Source: Monoplex corrugatus (taxonomy: Eukaryota > Mollusca > Gastropoda > Littorinimorpha > Ranellidae). Taken from it: a DNA stretch of 64,000 bases. The DNA lies in the NCBI GenBank assembly GCA_030674185.1, contig JAPXFY010000015.1, forward strand, positions 27,798,185 through 27,862,184. The letters run 5' to 3'. A program made the translations under genes and the position numbers. The notes under the pieces are model-generated. The model had not been told where the DNA came from and ran no database searches. It worked only from the letters and a program-made list of their open reading frames with translations. Positions 23,370-34,686 of this stretch are shown piece by piece. Numbering within the stretch: position 1 is the first letter of the stretch; every line of letters starts with the position of its first letter.

Positions 23370-24780
23370 TAAAATACCGACAGAACAATGGATTACAAGT
23401 ATGAATTGTACAGACAGGACATAACACAGTTTACAAGGGAGTACTGTATAGATGTGACATGAAAATGCCTGCAAATGTCATTTATGAATATGACACAAGA
23501 AGACTGAACTATACAAGGAAAGGCATGAAAGGCGAGGACTATGAAGACTAACACCCCATCACAAATAAACCAACAAAAGAAAACAAAACAAAACAAAAAA
23601 AACCAGACGTAACTGCTGAGATGCTGAGTGTAAAGAGATGACATGAAATGACTTACATGTCTAAACTGTGAAGCGCTGACATGAAATGTTACAGGACGAT
23701 GTGTAAAGGTGTGACATAAACGTCTCTTACAGCAGTTTACAGGTGTAAGTAAACATGTACAGGAATGATGTGTAAAGACGCAGCAATAAACGATTTACAA
23801 GAGTAATCAGCAAATGTTTGACACAAATGAGAAGTATTAAGTGTATATATATGACATAAGTTAACTAACTTGAAAAATACATAATGTTAGATGAAATAAT
23901 TTACAAGTGTGTAATATGAATGATTTCATATGTAATGGGTAAATGTGTGATGGAAAACCATTCATGTGGATGAATTTGAGATTAAACATTATTTAGAGAC
24001 AAGTGTTTTGTATAAATTCGTCGTCTAATAGTTGTGTCATTTTTGGCTCCTGAACCGCGTTTCTCTCATAGAGAGATAATGTCTCGTAAGTATTCATAAT
24101 TTTTTAAAGTTAAAAGTGCGGACAAAATTACCTACAGATGTAAACTATAAAAAATCCGACCTGCAATAGTTTAACCCTTTGACACCCGCATCCTATCCAC
24201 CAACTGCAAAAACGTAGCCCTTTGACTCCTGCAGGAAGTTGGCGGATAGAGTGAGGGAGTCAAAGGGTTAATTTTTTTTGCTTTGGTTGACAAGGCGGGA
24301 TGCTGGTGGACATGGTCCGGGAGTCAAAGGATTAAGGGTGAGATTTGTAAATAAATAAAATAAATGTAAAATGATTGAGATTGTGAAGTATGAATATGTG
24401 ACATTAAAAAAATTAGGGCGTGAACTATAAAACTGACACACGTGAACGTTTACGGATGAAAACTATACAGATGCAACACAAAAGAATTCATGTGAGTGAA
24501 GATGTTGTTGTGTGACAAAATGGCTTACAGGTATGAACTCTAAAAGTGTGACATAAAACAGCTTACACGCAGTAACTGCAAATATGTGACGTCTAATGAA
24601 CTAACAATAAAGTGCAAAGTATGGCACAAAATGACCATCCCCAGCAGTGAAAGACACAAGTGTGACATAAACTGAATCATGCGAGTGACGTGACATAACA
24701 TATTTGACATGTGTGACAGTCAATGGCTGACATCAGAGGCATGAACTGATTTACACTTGTGAAATGTTCAGAGGAGACAT
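23370..24780. repeat. Decayed tandem array related to the 37-bp minisatellite
   Basis: Motifs of the type CTGTAxAGATGTGACATGAAA followed by (G/T)xTTACAxG recur about every 35-40 bases, for example at 23440-23475, 23630-23670, 23675-23700, 23765-23800 and 24420-24600, always in the same orientation. Units are strongly diverged from each other, unlike the array at 15779-16170. No coding potential. A MITE-like element interrupts it at 24171-24335. Confidence 0.65.
24171..24335. mobile_element. TTAA-ended MITE-like element, copy 2
   Basis: Begins TTAACCCTTTGACACCC and ends GGGAGTCAAAGGATTAA, which are imperfect inverted repeats of about 30 bases including TCCACCA/TGGTGGA. A third, internal copy of the terminal motif (AGCCCTTTGACTCCTGC and GGGAGTCAAAGGGTTAA) lies in the middle. 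TTAA followed by CCC with a T-rich next block is the end structure of piggyBac-type elements, which duplicate TTAA on insertion. With 165 bases and no coding sequence it would be non-autonomous. Confidence 0.65.
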
Positions 24781-25864
24781 ATACATTCATAATACTTCTA
24801 ACCTCCATCGATTACAACAATCATGCAATGGATCAGGTGCGGTTTATGAAGCTTTAAATTAAGACAAGAAAATTGTATCATCTAAGTGCTCTAGTAAAAA
24901 AACATTCCACAGTATGCAGATAAATCGGTTTCTGAGCAATAATATTATGATCCAAATCATAAAATCTGGAAGTGCCTTGAATCTAAATGCAAATATGTGG
25001 AATGTTCCTTCCAGAATTATTAATATTTGTCTAAATGATTTCACTATTTCTTATTACATTTTTAAAATGTTTGTCTGATGATTAATGGTATTTACTCTAG
25101 TTGTTTGTTGACAGAACTGTTTATAGCTTTGTGTCTTCCATGCCCAAAAGCCTTTACAAATGAATAAAATCTTGCCTTTCAGGGGGGAAAACACATGTGG
25201 ACTGTATCACAATATAGCAGAAAAACAAGTTACATGTAGGAACTGACGGTATGACAAAAAAGGGTAGAAACACAAGTGAAGACGAGACGAGGACTGTGCT
25301 GCACCAAACTCCATTTAAATGTATAACTGTACAAAGTGTACAAATGTACAGACTGTACAAAGTGTAAGTGTAGGCTCACCCCAAAAATCCCTTGACATCA
25401 TGCACGCTGCTGTTAAAAGAGAGAAACCAAATTACGGTTAGCATGAAACAAACTAGCCAACAAAGCAAAATATAATACAGCAGGAAAAAAAATTTAAAAT
25501 TCTAAATGACTGTTTGTACATGTAAAAATATTAAGATGGCCATGCCGTGATCAGAATCTCCTTTTTCTGAAAAAAACAAGCATATGGCAGAACATGGGAC
25601 ATAATCATGAGACTGCTAGACAATAAGTTTTCTGTTGGTAGTTCACGTTTACTTACTTGTGACATATCAAGTTACAGATGTCATCACAATGTATATAGTT
25701 AGACTTGGAAATATGTTCAACTTGTTAACACCACAAGCCCACTGATTCACAATAAAAGACTTTTTTGCTCACAGATTTACACACATTTGGGTGCCCCACC
25801 CCAAATGGATTAAGCTCATCGTTTAAACTTACGCATTTGCGACTTTCTCTTAAATTTAAACAGT
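24781..25864. other. Unassigned AT-rich sequence
   Basis: A few more degenerate ACAAGTTACATG motifs (25229, 25668) may be the far edge of the decayed 37-bp array. Otherwise nothing recognised. Confidence 0.4.
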
Positions 25865-25952
25865 AGTGTGTGCGTGTGCGTGTGCGTGCGTGTGTGTGTG
25901 TGTGCGCGCGCGCGCGTGTGGTGTGTGTGTGTGTGGGTGTGTGGTGTGGTGT

Positions 25953-26010
<58 letters not shown>
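25865..26010. repeat. GT array with a CG core
   Basis: GT repeats with TGCG steps, GCGCGCGCGCGCG at about 25903-25916 and GTGGTGTGGTGTGG near 25940. Confidence 0.95.
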
Positions 26011-26014
<4 letters not shown>

Positions 26015-26828
26015 TTTTCTTTTGTTTCCTTTTTTCTTAACATATGCACATGTCTATGTATTTTTGTGTGTGTGAAGTCTACATGTGTAGTCCATTAAGT
26101 CCATATATTAAAAAAAATATTTTTATTGTCAAAGTTGCCAACCATTGTGGACAGACTAAACTAAGGTTTGTTTATATAAATAATCGTTGTTACATCTCAC
26201 AGTCTTATACAATGTACAGAAAATGTACCTTTAACGTTAGTTGTAGTGTGTATTTATGGAAACGTTTGATTATTAATGTGTTGTTATTGTTATTTTTTGT
26301 TTTTGTTTTGTTTCGTTTCGTTGTTGTTGTTGTTTTTGGTATCGTTTTACGTTATAGTCGCTTTTTGAATCGTAGCGTAGGTCCATAAATATTTTTTGTC
26401 ATAGCTTTGAAATATGGTCAATGTTTATTACGATGTCTTTAGTAATGTCTTGAAAAAGTTCTTCGTGTTTACTAATGATACTTAACTATGTTTGATGAAT
26501 TATCCATGTACAGAGGGCCTTTTCTCTGGTAACAATGGGAGATGATTTTAACAAGTCTATGTTGTGTTTCACACATCAAAAATGCAGAAATATTTGCACG
26601 TCTTAATGAGTGACATGTCTTATTTTTTTCAATGTAAAGTTAACTTATGTTCAAAATCAGAAATGTGCCTATTCTTTAGCTGTGATCGTTGTACTTTTTT
26701 TTTAAAGAAAAGACAGGCAAACAAACAACAAGTCCTTTCTGCTGATTCTTTCTTAGCATCGGGGCTACTGTTAGGCGGATATTCTGTATCATGGTGCTGG
26801 TCTGTGTTCTGTTCACACCAGTATCTTG
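26011..26828. other. Unassigned AT-rich sequence
   Basis: GTTTT- and GTTGTT-rich near 26290-26340. The 185-codon frame starting at 26564 has no recognisable domain before it enters the GA array. Confidence 0.4.
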
Positions 26829-26987
26829 AGAGAGTGAGAGAGAGAGAGAGAGAGAGACAGACAGAGACAGAGAGGGAGAGAGACAGACAGACATACAGAA
26901 AGACAGAGAGAGAACGAAGAGAGACTGAAAGAAAAAGACAGAGAGAGACAAAGAGAGAGACAGAGAAAGAAAGAGACAGAGGCAGAC

Positions 26988-27061
<74 letters not shown>

Positions 27062-27078
27062 AGAGAGAGAGAGAGAAG
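26829..27078. repeat. (GA)n/(GACA)n microsatellite
   Basis: About 250 bases of GA with many CAGA interruptions in the left half and nearly pure GA from 26992. Frames with Arg-Glu or Ser-Leu repeats come from this tract. Confidence 0.95.
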
Positions 27079-27976
27079 GAAACCATACAGTCAAAAAAAA
27101 ATCCACAGAACGTTACGTTAAACACTACCATTGTTTTCACTAACAGAAGGCTATTTTGTTTACATAAAAGACTAGCTCACTGCCCTATCCCAAGCTGTAC
27201 TAACGACTGAGCTGAAATGACAAGCACGGAAACGTGACAAATATGGACGTCGCAATTTCAGATTCTCCAGTCATGACGAGAGACGATAACATTCTGGAAA
27301 TGTGAAATAACAGATAAACAAAGTGCTACGCATTGATGTATGTGGGAGAATGATTTCAGCAACAAGAGATTCTATTTCCAAAGCAATATTCTCATATTTG
27401 ACGTACGTTTTCGTCAAAAAATATATGAACATGCTTTTGAAAATGTCAGAAGTGTGCACTGATCACGATTTTATTTATTTCTTCATCTACTGATTTATTT
27501 ATGATCATTCTTGTTGTGTAAAGCTTGAGGCATGCCTGGACCAGCAGCTCAGAAAAATGAAGCTAGTTTGGTCAAAACTGGATAAAAGGAAGAAAACAAT
27601 GGAAGCACAAAGCGCACTGTAACCGAGATACATACATACGGCACACAGCACTTTGCGGAAGAAAACCCTCATTGAAAGAAGACTTAGAATACACCATAAT
27701 TCGTGTATCTGGATTCAAAATGAGAACAGAACACGGTATTGATCATGAGTACGATGACAGTAAACATTTCAATTATGTAAAAAAATGCTGACCCCGGAAA
27801 TGATTTGTGTATTTAGATGCGAGCGTGCGCGCCCGCGCGCGCGCGCGTGTGTGTATGTGTGTGTGTGTCTGTGTGTATGCCTGTGTCTGTGTGTGTCTGT
27901 ATGTGAAGAAGGCCGGTATTTAACGGCTGTTGGGCGCATGTGAAGAACTTTGTAGCGGAGATTTAAAACAAAAGGT

Positions 27977-28013
<37 letters not shown>

Positions 28014-28425
28014 CTAAACAAGGAGACAGAGACGCCGAGCTGTCTACGTAGAACGTTGATAAAAATGGAAATGTGAACAAGTATCACACCACCTGCAACG
28101 ACAGAACGGAAAGAGTGAGGGGAACAAAAGCCTCTATCACAGCCCAAAGAACAACAAGAAACTAATTGTCCATGAGGCGTCAATCGCTCTCGTCTAGCGC
28201 GCTATCACTTTATTGTGTTCAATAGTCAGCAAGCTCGCGCCGTCATCTTCACGTAGGCCTACAACATTTATCTTGCCGGTGAGATTCTTACATGGCTGCG
28301 GAGAAAAACTCGTCAATAAAGATGAAGGGGGCCGTTTTTCTCTCCTCCCTTGGGCGTGCGCTCGTTAAGAGAAAGTCGCAGCGCTCGTCAAGTATTGGGT
28401 TTCATGGTGACTACGCCTTAGCTTA
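27079..28425. other. Unassigned sequence with small microsatellites
   Basis: Contains GCGCGC plus GT/CTGT repeats at 27817-27905 and (GA)n at 27979-28011. CpG content rises from about 28165 to 28420 without a visible exon. Confidence 0.45.
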
Positions 28426-28968
28426 TTGTTAATGACGTCCTGCCCACCATGTCTCGTGCATACAAGTCGCCACTTTATGTGTGCCTGCTGCAAGCAACTC
28501 GCTCTTTGCTGCCTCGTAATCAATGCACATGTTGCCACGGTTCAGGCGATTTTGTTGCCGCGTCTGATGCGGAGTAGCACATGTCAACGGCTGCACTCCG
28601 TAAGGTATATATACCCCATGCCTCCCCCCCCCCCCTCACCTTGCATCTTTCAGTACCTTTTTTCAATTTCAATCTTTCATAACCGATGCACAACTTTGTC
28701 GAAATATTTGCCTGAGTGGCTGCAATCTACACGTTCATTTCCCTTTTGCCCCATAAAACTTTTGATAATGTCAACTGGTCAGTCAATGCATACCGTTGTT
28801 GAAAAAATTGTCTTGCCACAGTTTTTGAGACTGTTGCAGGCGTCTAACGTGCAGCAGATCATGTCAATGGCAGCACTCCAAAAGTTCCTTCTATCCCACT
28901 TCAGAATCTTACAATACAATTTTTTTCTGAATTTATATCGTTTGGTGGCTATGGCGTGGCACGTATAA
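28426..28968 (+). other. Unidentified 180-codon open frame over a diverged duplication
   Basis: The frame runs from 28426 without stops but has low-complexity proline and hydrophobic parts and matches no family I know. Two parts are related: TCAATGCA...TTGCCACGG...CATGTCAACGGCTGCACTCC (28518-28602) and TCAATGCA...TTGCCACAG...CATGTCAATGGCAGCACTCC (28772-28880). A TATA-like GTATATATAC sits at 28605-28614, followed by a C-run at 28623-28636. Coding status is doubtful; non-coding repeat DNA is as likely. Confidence 0.15.
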
Positions 28969-29085
28969 CCAATTGGAATATTCAGCGTGTGTTAACACCT
29001 TTTGGGGGATGCTCAAAGCACAAGCTTGAAAAATTAATGTATCTTTTTTCCCCTCTTTTTGTCACTCACTCATTGATTTTGGCGC

Positions 29086-29248
<163 letters not shown>

Positions 29249-29514
29249 CCCCCCCCCTCTCGCTCTCTCTCTCGTGCTCGTTATTTCAGTTATTAAATGC
29301 TCATACGGGCGAAGAGCCTTCACTGGACTATAACAGTAACTACTGATAATGGAGAGACAGTCATAAAGCAGTGATGATCAAGATAGACTTGACTCACGAG
29401 CGCTATTAACAGTCAGGAGCTGGCTACAAACTAATACCCCGGACCTGACTAACTCCACCGGCTTATCTCTAGGAGTCAGGGAGGGCTCAAAATGGTGTGG
29501 TATCCTGCTGTGAT

Positions 29515-29760
29515 TACCAACCCTTGTCGGATATAATGGTCAAAATCGGGACGTCAACACGAATCTCTCTGTGAGTTTTATTCCAGTCGGAATCACTCCC
29601 TGAACTAACAAACGTCAAAGTCTTCACAGTCTCGGCAGACAACTCCTCGCATATATACGGGGACGATTTTTTCTACGCCATAATAATACACTAAGGGGCA
29701 AATAACTCTCCAATAACGCCTATCATATACTATGAGGAAACAACTATCGGCCACATACTA
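29515..29760 (-). mobile_element. Possible solo LTR
   Basis: On the minus strand the segment starts near TGTGGCCGATAGTTG, carries a TATA-like GTATATATGCGAGG (about 29648-29661) and, some 70 bases on, GGAATAAAACTCAC (29574-29587) with a poly-A-signal-like AATAAA, ending near GGTTGGTAATCACA. TATA-R-AATAAA-U5 spacing fits an LTR of about 240 bases. No flanking gag-pol, no second LTR and no target duplication were found, so this is tentative. Confidence 0.3.
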
Positions 29761-29936
29761 TTATACACTTAGGTGGAATGACTCAGAAACGCAGGGAAAA
29801 TATGAATAAACGTAATCCTTTCGGTTGTGCGAAAATAGCTAAAGCCATAATTATGAGTGTAATACCAGTCGTTTGAGTTCTTGATCTGAAGAATCTCCCT
29901 CTCCCTTTTCCTCCCCCTTAACCTCTTTTTCCCTCA

Positions 29937-30016
29937 CACACACACACAGAGAGAGAGAGGAGAGAGAGAGAGAGAGGGGAGAGAGAGAGGAGGAGAGAGA
30001 GAGAGAGAGAGAGAGC
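29937..30016. repeat. (AC)n-(GA)n microsatellite
   Basis: Short AC tract then GA with several GGGGAG interruptions. Confidence 0.9.
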
Positions 30017-31082
30017 TGGTGATGCCTTTTTGTGTGTGTGTGTTGTTTCTTGCTCAGTCTTTCTCTGGTGTTTCTCTTGGTTTCATGACACGAAGAACTG
30101 AAACTCTAACAGTTGCACACATCGTGGAATCTCAAGGTTGCAGTCCCTGTGTTCATCCAACTCTGTACAGCTTCTCCTTTCCCTACGTATTCACAATGCT
30201 CGACAAGCCTACAGGGCGTATTTTGAACATCTTTTTGCATTCTCACCATGCTAACTGTCCTAATGTGCATAATGTGCTTTACATCCTTACAGTGAGACCT
30301 CCCATTAATAAGTTTAGCCAAGACGCAGACCGCCATTCACCGACAGCAGTAGTATGAACAGCAACCTGCAGTACCTTAAATAATTCTTTTAGAAATATAA
30401 TAAAGAATTCAACTCTTTCTTCGGGCTAATCAGTGAATTTTGAATGCAAATATTAGATAGATCAGCTCAGATACTTCATTTTAATCTGTGAATTTCAAAT
30501 GCATGTTAACCTTTTCTTTTTTCATGTTAATCTATAAAGTATAAATTCTGAGAAAATGAAAATATCAAAATTGAAATTAATGCACTCAGATTTGTTTTCG
30601 TGTGCTGAGTCTCATATTCTTTGCCCAGGTTCTTATAACAGTAACTTTACAATGCGACAGGCAACAAGCAAAAACTATACAACCATAATAATAGTATCCT
30701 TTACGATCTAGCATTTAAAAACAATAATAACGTATTTATTAAAGAGTTCAACATGATAACTTTACGCACTTGAGCAGTTGATTTTAACTGGAAGTTTTAT
30801 ATCAAAGTGTGAAAAACGAAAATTAAAACAATTACAAAACAAAAAGAAAATACGACGATAATAAAACATTATGCTCCTAGAGTTGAGACACTGTACAATT
30901 TCAAGTTCCAACTTTTCAACTCCCAATGAAAGACGTTTTCGTGAAATAAAATGTAACATGATCTAGATTGCAGTGGCAAGAAAAACTGGATAACAAATGC
31001 ACACCTTTGTATGAATACAGATTTGGGTATATGTGGTTAAATTAATATGTTGGTAGCTTAAATTGTTTTCTTCACATTCTTC
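30017..31082. other. Unassigned AT-rich sequence
   Basis: No repeat partner or exon recognised. The 112-codon frame at 30019-30357 has no domain I can name. Confidence 0.4.
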
Positions 31083-31400
31083 ATCAAAGGTGGATAGGCA
31101 GTAGATGGCAGAACTGGAATCATCATATTAGCAGTAGTGAAAGATTCAGTCTGTACAGAACATTTGTACTTTATCGAAGTAAAACTGTCTTTGCAGTTGA
31201 ATATAGATCAACATGTGAAATATGTAATGAAAGATTTAGAATCCGTATACCTGATTTGGCTCTGCACCGCTTCAGATACAAGCTGTTGATGATCATGACT
31301 TAAAATGTCCATTATGCAAGGAATCTAAGGAAGATGAAATACATTTTGCACTACAATGCCTACTACAAAATGCAGTACAAGTAGTTTGTTTCCAGGTGCT
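31083..31400 (+). pseudogene. CR1-like LINE ORF2 C-terminus, fragment
   Basis: Encodes WIGSRWQNWNHHISSS, ERFSLYRTF and, after frame changes, CPLCKESKEDEIHFALQC. The CxxC...HxxxxC box is the putative zinc-binding tail of this LINE type and compares with CPMCDAEAEDEMHFLFA in the copy at 45.5-47.0 kb. DCRWxN also occurs in the copy at 54.1-55.2 kb. Only about 0.3 kb remains, and stops break the frame near 31300. Confidence 0.65.
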
Positions 31401-32040
31401 TTTTCGTGCATGCACCACCTTTCTTTTTTCATTTCTTTAGAGACACATGATTGCTTTTATGTACATGCACGTGTGCCTCTGTGTACATGTATGGGTGTGT
31501 GTGTGTGTGTGTTCAATGTGTAAAGACGATGACACCTTTATCCATGCAATATTTTGTTTCTTTTTTTGTGGTTTTAATCAATTTATTCATAGGTACTTTT
31601 TAGCTGTGTCCATGCATGCTTTACATTAATACTTACAAGCGATACACTTTCATTCTAACACTTAATAACTTATCTCACTGATACTATTTCTTTCTGTTTT
31701 ACTGCTCTCCCCCTCCGCAACACTTCCACCTTCTCCTTCCAATAAAGTCTTGGCTTTGTGGCTGCACACGTTTCTTTAGTTCAAATCTGCTTCAGTTCCT
31801 TCCTTATACGTCAGGCCTAGCCACGTCTGACTACGGGTTTTGTCTCCGGATACTCCGGTTTGCCCTTCAGCTCCTTCTCAGTTGGATTTGAATGCTGTTT
31901 TTATCCCCGTTCCTTTTCCACGGTCAGATTGGATTCGTTGCACTAGGCACAATCCATTTAATCAGCCTTACCTCCCATAGTCGTATCTTTCCTTTGACTC
32001 AACCACCTATACATCTATCTATCTATCAATCTATCTGTTT
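31401..32040. other. Unassigned sequence
   Basis: Short GT tract at 31494-31512 and CTAT repeats at 32010-32040. No gene seen. Confidence 0.4.
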
Positions 32041-32044
32041 ATCT

Positions 32045-32108
<64 letters not shown>

Positions 32109-32145
32109 TTTATATATATATATATATATTATATACATACACACA
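32041..32145. repeat. (AC)n and (TA)n microsatellite
   Basis: AC array to 32096 followed by an AT-alternating tract to about 32136. Confidence 0.95.
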
Positions 32146-32173
32146 ATTTCCCTCAAGACAAGACATTCAAATA

Positions 32174-32671
32174 GTACATCATATAGTGTTCATTTCCAGT
32201 ATTTATTTCCAATATTTCCACCTCAGCCATATTGTTAATTTCCAGTATTTATTTCCAATATTTCGACTCCTACCATATTGTTAATTTCCAGTATTTATTT
32301 CCAATATTTCGACTCCAGCCATATTATTAATATCCAGTATTTATTTCCAATATTTCCACCCCAGCCATATCGTTACTTTCCAATATTTCGACCCAAGCCA
32401 TATTGTTTATTTCCAGTATCTATTTCCAATATTTCGACTCCAGCCATATTGTTAATTTCCAGTATTTATTTCCAATATTTCTATCCCAGCCATATTGTTC
32501 ATTTTCTAGTTCCAATATTTCGATTCCAGCCATATTGTTACTTTCCAGTATTTATTTCCAATATTTCGACCCAAGCCATATTGTTAATTTCCAGTATCTA
32601 TTTCCAATATTTCGACCCAAGCCATATTGTTACTTTCCAGTATCTATTTCCAATATTTCTATCCCAGCCCT
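32174..32671. repeat. 46-bp minisatellite, about eleven units
   Basis: Unit CCATATTGTTAATTTCCAGT plus ATTTATTTCCAATATTTCGA and CTCCAG. Some units lack an internal block (for example near 32370 and 32505), giving 28-31-base variants. Overlapping frames with repeating Ser-Ile-Tyr-Phe-Gln-Tyr are products of the repeat. Confidence 0.95.
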
Positions 32672-32782
32672 CCCAGGTTAAAACAGTTTTATATAATGTA
32701 AGTATCTTTATGTTGTAGAACTCATTTGTCTCCCCTTTTCTTAATTGCAAGTATACACATCTGCCATTTTCTCTTGCCTGTT

Positions 32783-32783
<1 letters not shown>

Positions 32784-32819
<36 letters not shown>

Positions 32820-32897
32820 GTGTGTGTGTGTGTGTGTGTGTGTATGCGCGCGTGCGTGAGTGTGTGTGCGCATGCGTGAGTGTGTGTGTGTGTGTCT
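32784..32897. repeat. GT array abutting a LINE end
   Basis: GT repeats with TTTTG, GCGCG and CATGCG interruptions. The RNase H frame of the neighbouring LINE runs straight into its complement as Thr-His codons, so the array either replaced or truncated the LINE 3' end. Confidence 0.9.
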
Positions 32898-32899
32898 TT

Positions 32900-33270
32900 T
32901 CACTGCCTCCAATTTCAACCTGACCAGGAATCAAGGTAAAAACAATGTGGTAGTCTTCACTTGTAAAAGAAGAAAACAGTTCAAAGAATTTCAGAAGTTC
33001 TGGATGACGAATGTTTCGGCCAGCAGTTGCTTGCAAAGCGGAAAGGGAGTCAGAAAAGATCAGAAAATCTTTATGCTTGGATTGGGACAACATGTTTAGT
33101 ACCAAAACCTGAGCAATCAGTTCAGCAGTATAAACAGATCTGTGGGAGGGAATAATGTTTTGAAAATAAACGATCGGGAACAACGAACAGAAGGCAGCAG
33201 CAGTCTTTTCTGAAATGGTCAGACTTGATGGCCGACCTGCCAGCAGGCAGACAGGACTTAGGCCCTGCAC
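32900..33270 (-). pseudogene. RNase H domain of the deleted LINE
   Basis: Shows FCSLFPIVYFQNIIPSHRS, VYTAELIAQVLVLN (Glu block), DFLIFSDSLSALQA (Asp block) and VFTLIPGQVEIGGSE, where the usual PGH has become PGQ. The first Asp block is replaced by LTISEK, so two of the catalytic positions are lost. The frame then reads into the GT array. Confidence 0.7.
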
Positions 33271-33299
33271 GTCTGGTGGAAATCGTTTATCTCCGCCAT

Positions 33300-34160
33300 C
33301 ATGACCTTTTGGCCTCCCGTTCTTGCTGTGGAGCTGTTCCAGGATGGTCGGGGCGGGGGGGGGGGGGGCCTCTCAGGTTGTCCAGCACCGGGTGGTTTCG
33401 ACTGACGGGCAGTCTGAGAAACAACGGATTTAATGTCCGTGCTGAGGGTTTTCATGTCCTCATGCTACTTCTCAAATTACAGTTTTTGTCCATGTAAGGT
33501 CGGTCTGACAAGCAGTGGAGATTAAAGTTGCTTGTTTCTTTACGGTTGCTACGTAAGTTTTAATTAAAAACGGAGTATTTCCTGCTACCAGTCGCTTCCA
33601 CTCGTGGGGGGAGGGAGACTTCCTGCACAATTTATGCACACAACTGGCCCGTCTCATGTTCCTCCATGTGCAGTTTTAGCACATTTGCCACACTTTTCTA
33701 TATCGGGACATCTGTCCCTTACATGTCTGATTTTCTAGTATCACATTGGCGAGGGAACATACGGGAGACTTTGACACTCAGATACAATATCTTTAGCGAT
33801 TGTAGTAACACAGGACAACAGAATGTCAGGAAGAAGGTGTTCGTTGGCAGTCTCTCGGAGCTCTTCCAGAACATGGCCCGGTATACCCGTATAACAACAG
33901 CCTGAGATCTTTACTTTTGTCTCTATTTCCTTCTTGGGGACTTCTGTGAGCTCTGAGCACTCTATCACCCCCCTAGCTACTGTTCAATCCCTGTGCACGA
34001 TCCACCACCATTGTTGTTTTAAGTAGTCACTCTGACTACTTTATGTTCTTGCCTTCGATCAAACAGAACCAATTTTTGCATTTTAATGGATTTTGGGTTG
34101 CCAGTGAACCCTGGAAGCCTTTCTGAGTGGCGAACGGTCAAAGCGAAGACAACGTGTTTT
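33300..34160 (-). pseudogene. LINE ORF1 (RNA-binding, zinc-knuckle type), broken
   Basis: In order from the right: a KGLQG-type block with strong decay near 34100, VIECSELTEVPKKEIETKVK (33968-33905), LPYVPSP near 33750, CPDIEKCGKCAKTAHGGT (about 33715-33665) and CINCAGS. C-x2-C spacing with a following His is typical of the CCHC knuckles that bind LINE RNA. At least three frameshifts and a stop after HGGT separate the parts. Confidence 0.65.
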
Positions 34161-34510
34161 TTCCCTCCCCTTACTGACGCCTCCTACCACTAACCACCCA
34201 TCCCAAGGCCAAGTAACTCGAGCTTGAGATTACGTGTTGCTTACGGCAACCACTCATGATTAATATGAAGATGGAGACGATGAAAATGTGAATGAAGGTG
34301 GGACCACGCTTCGTCTCATCCCTCCCCCTTGACCTGTCCGACATGGGTAACCTACGGGGGACATCAGTTTGAATTGTCAAGTAAAGTCCTGTCAGCTTCC
34401 TTGGTTTTCAGGACTATGACTAGTGACGGTACAAAGCTTTCCGCTAAAGGATCACTGGGACCTCAAGCTTCCCGATCACAAGAAGGTGGCAGTCCCCTCC
34501 TGGACAGGAG
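34161..34510. other. Unassigned sequence
   Basis: No recognisable feature. It could include the 5' UTR of the LINE to its left. Confidence 0.35.
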
Positions 34511-34601
34511 AAAAAAAGAGAGAGAGACAGACAGACAGAGACATAGAGAAACAGAGACAGAGAAAGACAGACAGAGGTGGACAGACAGAGAGAGAGAGAG
34601 A

Positions 34602-34685
<84 letters not shown>
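34511..34685. repeat. (GACA)n/(GA)n then (GT)n microsatellite
   Basis: GA/CAGA repeats to 34600, then about 80 bases of pure GT. Confidence 0.95.

Positions 34686-34686
<1 letters not shown>

Larger units (their letters stand above)
32898..34160 (-). mobile_element. Internally deleted LINE: ORF1 joined to RNase H
   Basis: From the right, a degenerate ORF1 with zinc-knuckle-like sequence (34160-33300) is followed within a few tens of bases by an RNase H domain (33270-32900). Endonuclease and RT, normally about 3 kb between them, are absent. The ORF1 style (VIECSELTEVPKKEIE, then YVPSP, then C-rich knuckles) and the RNase H belong to Jockey/I-type LINEs. The deletion most likely occurred after insertion or by template switching. 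A poly-G of 18 at 33350-33368 lies at the proline-rich end of ORF1. Confidence 0.7.

Noticed and set aside
26564..27121. 185-codon frame as an Arg/Glu-rich nuclear protein
   Set aside because: More than half is GA microsatellite; the rest shows no similarity to a known family.
32174..32671. CRISPR-like or protein-repeat array
   Set aside because: Tandem 46-bp units without spacers; frame repeats are by-products.
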